Assembly (NCBI RefSeq): GCF_001598815.1
Contig: NZ_BCZQ01000034.1
Location: forward strand, 1-54,770
Direction: 5' to 3'
Source: Sphingopyxis terrae subsp. terrae NBRC 15098
Lineage (GTDB): Bacteria > Pseudomonadota > Alphaproteobacteria > Sphingomonadales > Sphingomonadaceae
DNA: 54,770 nt
The notes beneath the pieces are model-generated. The model was given only the letters and a program-made list of their open reading frames with translations. It had not been told where the DNA came from and ran no database searches. This document shows, one piece after another, positions 50,101 through 54,770 of this stretch. A program made the translations under genes and the position numbers. Position 1 is the stretch's first letter; every line of letters starts with the position of its first letter.

Positions 50101-50484
50101 ATGAAGTTTCTCGATGGATATCGTGAACAGGCCTATGCGCTGCTGCGCATCGTCGCCGGCCTGCTGTTCCTCGCGCACGGGGTGCAGAAATTCTTCAATT
50201 TCCCGACCGATTTTCCGATGCCGCTCAACCCGATGCTCTATGCCGCCGGAACGATCGAACTCGTCGCGGGCGCGCTGATCATCATCGGCCTGTTCACGCG
50301 GCCCGCGGCCTTCATCGCCAGCGGCATGTCGGCGGTCGGCTATTGGGTCGTTCACGCGCCGAACGGGCTCTATCCGATCGTCAACGGCGGCGAGACGATC
50401 ATCCTCTATACCTTCATCTTCCTGTTCATCGCGACGCGCGGCGCCGGGATATGGAGCATCGACGCCAGCCGCTCCAAAGACTGA
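50101..50484 (+). CDS. DoxX-family membrane protein (127 aa)
   Basis: The protein has four predicted transmembrane helices and the DoxX features LLRIVAGLLFLAHGVQKFF, GTIELVAGALIIIG and a final IATRGAGIWSID. DoxX proteins are linked to quinone or thiol oxidation and stress. It runs divergently from the ECF41 partner gene across a 138-bp region with inverted repeats (CGCGACG/CGTCGCG at 50042-50072) and CGAAAAAATTTCG at 50031. Confidence 0.85.
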   Translation: MKFLDGYREQAYALLRIVAGLLFLAHGVQKFFNFPTDFPMPLNPMLYAAGTIELVAGALIIIGLFTRPAAFIASGMSAVGYWVVHAPNGLYPIVNGGETIILYTFIFLFIATRGAGIWSIDASRSKD

Positions 50485-50513
50485 ACGGCTTTCGCGTTAG
50501 GGCGCCGTCGCTC

Positions 50514-51521
50514 TCAGCTTCCCGGCCCCTCATAGGCTTCGACGATCCGCCCGACGATCGGGTGACGCACGACGTCGGCGCTCGTGAAGCGGCTAACGTT
50601 GATGCCTTCGAGCCCTTCGAGCCGCGCGACCGCATCGGCGAGGCCCGATGTCGCGGGCAGCGGCAGGTCGACCTGCTTCGGGTCGCCGCAGATCACCATG
50701 CGGCTGTTCATGCCGAAGCGGGTGAGGAACATCTTCATCTGCGGGATCGTCGTATTCTGCGCTTCGTCGAGGATGATGAAGGCATCGGCAAGCGTGCGCC
50801 CGCGCATGAAGGCGAGCGGGGCAATCTCGATCTCGCCGCTCGCGATGCGACGTTCGACCTGCTCGGCGGGCAGGCAATCGTGCAGCGCGTCGTAGAGCGG
50901 ACGCAGATAGGGATCGACCTTTTCCTTCATGTCGCCAGGCAGGAAGCCGAGCTTCTCGCCCGCTTCGACCGCGGGGCGCGACAGGATCAGGCGCTGGACG
51001 CTGCCGGTGATGAGCTGGGCGACGGCCTGCGCAACCGCAAGATAGGTCTTGCCCGTGCCCGCGGGACCGAGCGCGAAAATCACGTCGTCGCGTGCCAGCG
51101 CCTGCATATAGGGAATTTGCGAGGGCGCACGCGGGACGATCGTCTTTTTGCGCGTGCGGATCATCACCGGCGGCGCGTCGCTGGTTTCGTGGCGGATGAT
51201 GCCGTCGAGCGTCGGCTGCGCCGTCATCGCGATCACCGCGTCGACCAGCCCGCTGTCGATCTCTTCCCCGCGTTCGATCCGCGTATAAATTTCGGTCAGC
51301 ACATCGCGCGCGCGCGCCGCGGCTTCGGCCTCCCCTTCGATCTGCACGCGGTTGCCGCGCGCCGAAATATAAACGCCGAGCCTGTTCTCGATCGCCACCA
51401 GATTACGGTCAAACTCGCCGAACAATATGCCCAGAAGCTGCGTTCGCTCAAACTCCACCGACAATCGGACGCGGTCGCCAGGTTCGGCGGGCGATGCGGC
51501 GGTCAGCGGGCGTTTCGACAC
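50514..51521 (-). CDS. PhoH-family ATPase
   Basis: The 335-residue protein has a KH-like N-terminal region (about 20-90) and a PhoH P-loop domain: Walker A GPAGTGKT at 152-159, Walker B FIILDEAQNTT, and GDPKQVDLP. It is an RNA-linked ATPase found beside ybeY and corC in most bacteria. The GTG at 51521 has GGAG 10 nt upstream; a longer frame to 51638 would run through the palindromic element, so it is rejected. Confidence 0.92.
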   Translation of the reverse strand: MSKRPLTAASPAEPGDRVRLSVEFERTQLLGILFGEFDRNLVAIENRLGVYISARGNRVQIEGEAEAAARARDVLTEIYTRIERGEEIDSGLVDAVIAMTAQPTLDGIIRHETSDAPPVMIRTRKKTIVPRAPSQIPYMQALARDDVIFALGPAGTGKTYLAVAQAVAQLITGSVQRLILSRPAVEAGEKLGFLPGDMKEKVDPYLRPLYDALHDCLPAEQVERRIASGEIEIAPLAFMRGRTLADAFIILDEAQNTTIPQMKMFLTRFGMNSRMVICGDPKQVDLPLPATSGLADAVARLEGLEGINVSRFTSADVVRHPIVGRIVEAYEGPGS

Positions 51522-51553
51522 GTGGGCAGGGCTCCTTCTTTCAGTAACAACCT

Positions 51554-51638
51554 GTGTACTCCCGCGAAGGCGGGAGTCCATCTCCCGTGGCACCGGAATG
51601 CGGCGAAAGGAGATGGGTCCCCGCCTTCGCGGGGACAC
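51554..51638. repeat. REP/BIME-like palindromic repeat
   Basis: The left arm at 51554-51585 and the right arm at 51609-51638 are imperfect inverted copies, each with an internal hairpin (ACTCCCGC/GCGGGAGT and GTCCCCGC/GCGGGGAC) plus a TCCATCTCC / GGAGATGGG pair. This is the form of intergenic palindromic repeats seen widely in sphingomonads. Confidence 0.75.
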
Positions 51639-51656
51639 CCAAACTCAAAGCCGGCA

Positions 51657-53009
51657 CTAGGCAACCGCTTCCATCAACGGCTCGGCGCCAAGGCTGTTGG
51701 GCCCGGCCGATGTAATCCGCACATCGACCATGTCGCCGATCGCCAGCCCCGGCGCCGTCACATGCACCGATTGCAGCCAGGGTGACTTGCCGATCAACTG
51801 GCCGTCATGCTTGCCCTTGCGTTCGAGCAGCAGGCGCGTCGCGCGCCCGACCGTCGCTTCATTGAACGCCTGTTGCTGCTGATTGAGCAGCGCCTGCAGC
51901 CGCTGGAGGCGGTCGTTCATCACCGCTTCGTCGATCTGTTCGTCCATCGTCGCTGCGGGCGTGCCGGGGCGGCGCGAATATTTGAAGCTGTACGCCATCG
52001 CGTAATTGGTCGCGCGCACGATATCGAGCGTCGCCTCGAAATCGGCCTCGCTCTCACCCGGAAAGCCGACGATGAAGTCACCCGAGATCGCAATATCGGG
52101 ACGCGCCGCGCGAACGCGCTCGATGACGCGCAAATAGCTGTCGACGCTATGGCTGCGGTTCATCGCCGCCAGAATGCGATCGCTGCCCGCCTGCACCGGC
52201 AGGTGAAGGAAGGGCATCAGCTTGTCGATCTCGCCATGCGCCGCGATCAGCCCGTCAGTCATGTCGTTGGGGTGGCTGGTGGTATAGCGGATGCGCTCCA
52301 GTCCGTCCTCCCGCGCAAGCTCGCGGATCAGGCCGTCGAGGCCGATCGCCCGGCCCTTGCCATCCTCGCCGTCCCACGCGTTCACATTCTGCCCGAGCAG
52401 GGTGATTTCGCGCACCCCGCCCGCGATGAGCGCGCGCGCCTCGGTGATCAGGTCGGCGAAGGGTCGGCTGATCTCGGCACCGCGCGTATAGGGCACGACG
52501 CAATAGGTACAGAATTTGTCGCACCCTTCCTGCACGGTCAGAAAGGCCGTCGGGCGCTGCCCGCCGGCGCGCTTCGGCAGCGCGCCGAACTTGCTTTCGA
52601 GCGGCATGTCGAGGTCGATCGCCTTTTCGCCGCGTTCGGCGCGCGCGATCAGGTCGGGCAACCGGTGATAGGCCTGCGGGCCGACGACGACATCGACGCT
52701 CGGCGCGCGGCGCGCGATTTCGGCGCCCTCGGCCTGCGCCACGCAGCCTGCGACCGCGATCGTCGGCGTGCTGCCGTCCTCGCGCTTCAGTCGGCCGATG
52801 TCCGAATAGACTTTCTCGGCCGCCTTCTCGCGGATGTGACAGGTGTTGAGCACGACCAGATCGGCATCAGCGCCGTCGGCGGCGGGAACATAACCCTGCG
52901 TCCCCAGCATCTCCGCCATGCGTTCGCCGTCATAGACGTTCATCTGGCAGCCGAAGGATTTGACGTGGAAGGTCTTGGCGGGATTTTTGGCGGGGGAGTC
53001 GGATGTCAT
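51657..53009 (-). CDS. miaB: tRNA methylthiotransferase MiaB
   Basis: The 450-residue radical-SAM enzyme adds the methylthio group to i6A37 of tRNA. The N-terminal cluster cysteines are Cys21, Cys57 and Cys89, and the radical-SAM cluster is Cys163-x3-Cys167-x2-Cys170 (CDKFCTYC). A TRAM domain ends the protein. The start at 53009 gives the usual length; a longer frame to 53123 would overlap plsC. It follows plsC by 7 nt. Confidence 0.96.
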   Translation of the reverse strand: MTSDSPAKNPAKTFHVKSFGCQMNVYDGERMAEMLGTQGYVPAADGADADLVVLNTCHIREKAAEKVYSDIGRLKREDGSTPTIAVAGCVAQAEGAEIARRAPSVDVVVGPQAYHRLPDLIARAERGEKAIDLDMPLESKFGALPKRAGGQRPTAFLTVQEGCDKFCTYCVVPYTRGAEISRPFADLITEARALIAGGVREITLLGQNVNAWDGEDGKGRAIGLDGLIRELAREDGLERIRYTTSHPNDMTDGLIAAHGEIDKLMPFLHLPVQAGSDRILAAMNRSHSVDSYLRVIERVRAARPDIAISGDFIVGFPGESEADFEATLDIVRATNYAMAYSFKYSRRPGTPAATMDEQIDEAVMNDRLQRLQALLNQQQQAFNEATVGRATRLLLERKGKHDGQLIGKSPWLQSVHVTAPGLAIGDMVDVRITSAGPNSLGAEPLMEAVA

Positions 53010-53016
53010 CGGCGCC

Positions 53017-53811
53017 CTATAGGCGATGGCGGCTGATCGCGGAAGGGTTTGGCGTCTCCGCCATGGCGCCGGCGATCGCAGCCCGCGCCGCCTCGGCCAA
53101 CAGCTTGCGGTCCGCCTCGGCATCGTTGGGTAGCGGATCGAGATAATGGATGGTCAATGTGATCGGCCGCTTGCGCGCCAGCAGTCGCTTGAAATTGTCG
53201 AGGCCCGATTCGGGATCGAGCCACGCGATATCGGGCGCATCAACCCCATAGTCGAGGAACACCGGCTGCACCTGAAGCCGCGGCGGCGTCGGGATCACCG
53301 CCTGCAACAGCGACGGCCGGAATGGCAGCAAGCCGTCGCCCGGCCCCGTCGTCCCCTCGGGAAACAGCGTCACCGGGCGCCCGCGCGCGAGCGCGTTGCG
53401 CAGATCGTTCGTCTGATTGTGAATCTCGCGCTTCGCCTCGCGCTGGACATAGATGGTGTGATTCTGGTCGGCGAGCCAGCCGACGAGCGGCGTCGTGCCC
53501 ACCTCGGCCTTGGACACGAAGGCCGATCGCGCCGCACCGCCGAGCGCCAATATATCGAGCCAGCTGACATGGTTCGACACGAACAGGACATCGCGGCGCA
53601 GCCGCGTGCCGGTCGTCGTGATCCGCAACCCCGCGATCCAGCCGACCGCATTCAGAAAGGCCATGACCATCGGCGATGGCCGCCCGATGGCGCGGTAGAA
53701 AAGGTGCGGGACGATCAGGAAAAGGAGCGTCAGCACCATCAGCGCAAGGCGAAAGACCGAGCGCCAGGTGATCCGGGCGCGATCAGTCGCGCTTGCGATC
53801 GATGGCGACAC
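53017..53811 (-). CDS. plsC: 1-acyl-glycerol-3-phosphate acyltransferase (PlsC)
   Basis: The membrane-bound acyltransferase makes phosphatidic acid. The catalytic H81-x4-D86 is in NHVSWLD and FPEGTT is at 150-155; residues 20-40 are a membrane segment. The GTG start at 53811 overlaps fur by 29 nt and has GGAG 7 nt upstream inside the fur coding sequence, so translation is likely coupled to it. Confidence 0.92.
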   Translation of the reverse strand: MSPSIASATDRARITWRSVFRLALMVLTLLFLIVPHLFYRAIGRPSPMVMAFLNAVGWIAGLRITTTGTRLRRDVLFVSNHVSWLDILALGGAARSAFVSKAEVGTTPLVGWLADQNHTIYVQREAKREIHNQTNDLRNALARGRPVTLFPEGTTGPGDGLLPFRPSLLQAVIPTPPRLQVQPVFLDYGVDAPDIAWLDPESGLDNFKRLLARKRPITLTIHYLDPLPNDAEADRKLLAEAARAAIAGAMAETPNPSAISRHRL

Positions 53812-54208
53812 CGTAAAGCTCCATGCGGTGATCGACGAGGCGGAAGCCCAGCCGTTCGGCGATCACCTTCTGCAACGCTTCGAGTTCGGGATCGACGAAT
53901 TCGATCACCTTGCCCGTTTCGACGTCGATCAGATGATCGTGATGCGCCTCAGGCGCGGCTTCGTAGCGCGAACGGCCGTCGCCGAAATCATGGCGGTCGA
54001 GGATGCCCGCTTCTTCGAACAGGCGCACGGTGCGATAAACGGTCGCGATCGAAATGCCGCTGTCGATCTTCGACGCGCGCTCGTACAGCGTTTCGACGTC
54101 GGGATGATCTTCGGAATCCGAAATCACGCGCGCGATGATGCGGCGCTGTTCGGTAATCCGCAGGCCCTTTTCGTGGCAAAGGGCTTCAAGATCGATGGAA
54201 CCGGGCAT
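53783..54208 (-). CDS. fur: Ferric uptake regulator Fur
   Basis: The 141-residue protein has the winged helix (ITEQRRIIARVI to SIATVYRTVRLFEEAG, 18-68) and the dimer domain with HHDH at 89-92 and HR at 127-128 as iron ligands. The structural zinc CxxC, normally just after HHDHLI, is replaced by DVETG, as in several alphaproteobacteria. AAAGG precedes the ATG. It controls iron genes and shares a transcript with plsC, miaB and perhaps phoH. Confidence 0.93.
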   Translation of the reverse strand: MPGSIDLEALCHEKGLRITEQRRIIARVISDSEDHPDVETLYERASKIDSGISIATVYRTVRLFEEAGILDRHDFGDGRSRYEAAPEAHHDHLIDVETGKVIEFVDPELEALQKVIAERLGFRLVDHRMELYGVAIDRKRD

Positions 54209-54281
54209 GATGGCCTTTCGTGCAAAGCGCGCAGGTCGCGTCCTGTTTCTTCAATCTGTATAGGGTCGCCCCGCGCATAGA

Positions 54282-54311
54282 ACAAGGGCGGCGCCCCCCG
54301 GCACCGCCCCT
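54282..54311 (-). terminator. Terminator after mucR
   Basis: GGGCGGCGCC and GGCACCGCCC (54286-54308) form a 10-bp stem with one mismatch around CCCC. On the minus strand CTTGTTCTA follows, moderately U-rich. Confidence 0.55.
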
Positions 54312-54332
54312 GCATTCTGCGCCGTGAAAAGC

Positions 54333-54764
54333 TCAGACTTTCTTGCGCTTGCGGCCACCGCCGCGTCCCTTGGTGCCCAGGCCGATCTCCTTGGCGAGCG
54401 CGCGCCGGCGTTCGGCATAATTGGGCGCAACCATCGGATAATCGGCCGGCAGGCCCCACTTTGCGCGATAATCGTCGGGGGTCATGCCATAGTGGGTCAT
54501 CAGGTGGCGGCGAAGCATTTTCAGCTTTTTGCCGTCTTCCAGACACACGATGTGATCGGGCTTCACCGACGCGCGGATCGACACCGCGGGCACCGGCTTT
54601 TCTTCCTCGACCGGCTTTTCGCCAAGGTTCGACAAGGCTGTGTGGACGTTATTGATCAGGATCGCGAGATCGGAAATCGCGACGCTGTTATTGCTGACGT
54701 GCGCCGCGACGATGTCGGCAGTCAGTGTGACGAGCATTTCATTTGTATCGGCAGACTCCGACAT
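54333..54764 (-). CDS. MucR/Ros-family transcriptional regulator (143 aa)
   Basis: The protein has the prokaryotic Ros zinc finger with ligands Cys74, Asp77, His87 and His91 ([18 protein letters not shown]), a Cys-Asp-His-His form, followed by [21 protein letters not shown] and a Lys/Arg-rich tail. Such proteins bind AT-rich DNA as silencers and control surface, motility and cell-cycle genes. The ATG at 54764 is the family start. It ends with a terminator before fur. Confidence 0.93.
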   Translation of the reverse strand: MSESADTNEMLVTLTADIVAAHVSNNSVAISDLAILINNVHTALSNLGEKPVEEEKPVPAVSIRASVKPDHIVCLEDGKKLKMLRRHLMTHYGMTPDDYRAKWGLPADYPMVAPNYAERRRALAKEIGLGTKGRGGGRKRKKV

Positions 54765-54770
54765 GAAACT

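Overview
The window looks like chromosome of a GC-rich alphaproteobacterium of the Sphingomonadales, most likely a Sphingopyxis- or Sphingomonas-like organism. This rests on several things: a MucR/Ros regulator next to a Fur that lacks the zinc CxxC pair, a TonB-dependent receptor paired with a YezD protein, a PTS-Ntr enzyme I, an FzlA-like GST protein, an ECF41 sigma factor, and short palindromes built on CCCGCGAAGGCGGG. The genus is an inference; no rRNA gene is present.

Region 1 (1 to about 19.3 kb) is the right-hand part of an integrated mobile element. A P4-type tyrosine integrase (17902-19137, minus) lies beside the 3' end of a tRNA-Leu(CAG) gene (19311-19399, minus), with an AlpA-like HTH gene converging on it. 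Inward come a CHC2/Toprim primase-like protein, a large ParB-like protein, a 1431-residue fusion of an N6-methyltransferase with a Strawberry-notch helicase (organised like the phage P1 antirestriction protein DarB), a DUF932 protein, a GHKL ATPase and about a dozen plasmid-type hypothetical genes. Almost all are on the minus strand. The other end of the element lies beyond position 1, and no conjugation or replication-initiator gene is visible. Seven genes or gene groups share a G-rich element 35-65 nt before the start codon; two copies satisfy a strict G-quadruplex rule on the sense strand. This suggests one shared control system for the element.

Region 2 (19.4-30.2 kb) is core genome on the plus strand: an NDUFA9-like dehydrogenase, uppP, then gltD, a secreted DUF2059 protein and gltB (glutamate synthase with a periplasmic gene between its subunits), a small secreted protein and an FzlA-like GST.

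Region 3 (30.3-37 kb) is stress and uptake: katG (minus) flanked by strong hairpins, an unlisted 49-residue hydrophilic gene with a possible EcfG general-stress promoter, a TonB receptor with a YezD gene, and a nitronate monooxygenase-like gene.

Region 4 (37-46.4 kb) has a Pro13 lipoprotein, ptsP and a GFA-family gene on plus. On minus is a compact run read as ybeY, corC-like, glycosyltransferase, rarA, mmcQ/yjbR-like and serine hydrolase.

Region 5 (46.4-54.8 kb, mostly minus) has mucR, fur, plsC, miaB and phoH, whose usual partner ybeY is separated by about 4 kb holding a DoxX gene, an ECF41 sigma factor with its CxxC partner protein, and a class A penicillin-binding protein. The ECF41 pair has a good match to the ECF41 promoter directly upstream, pointing to autoregulation.
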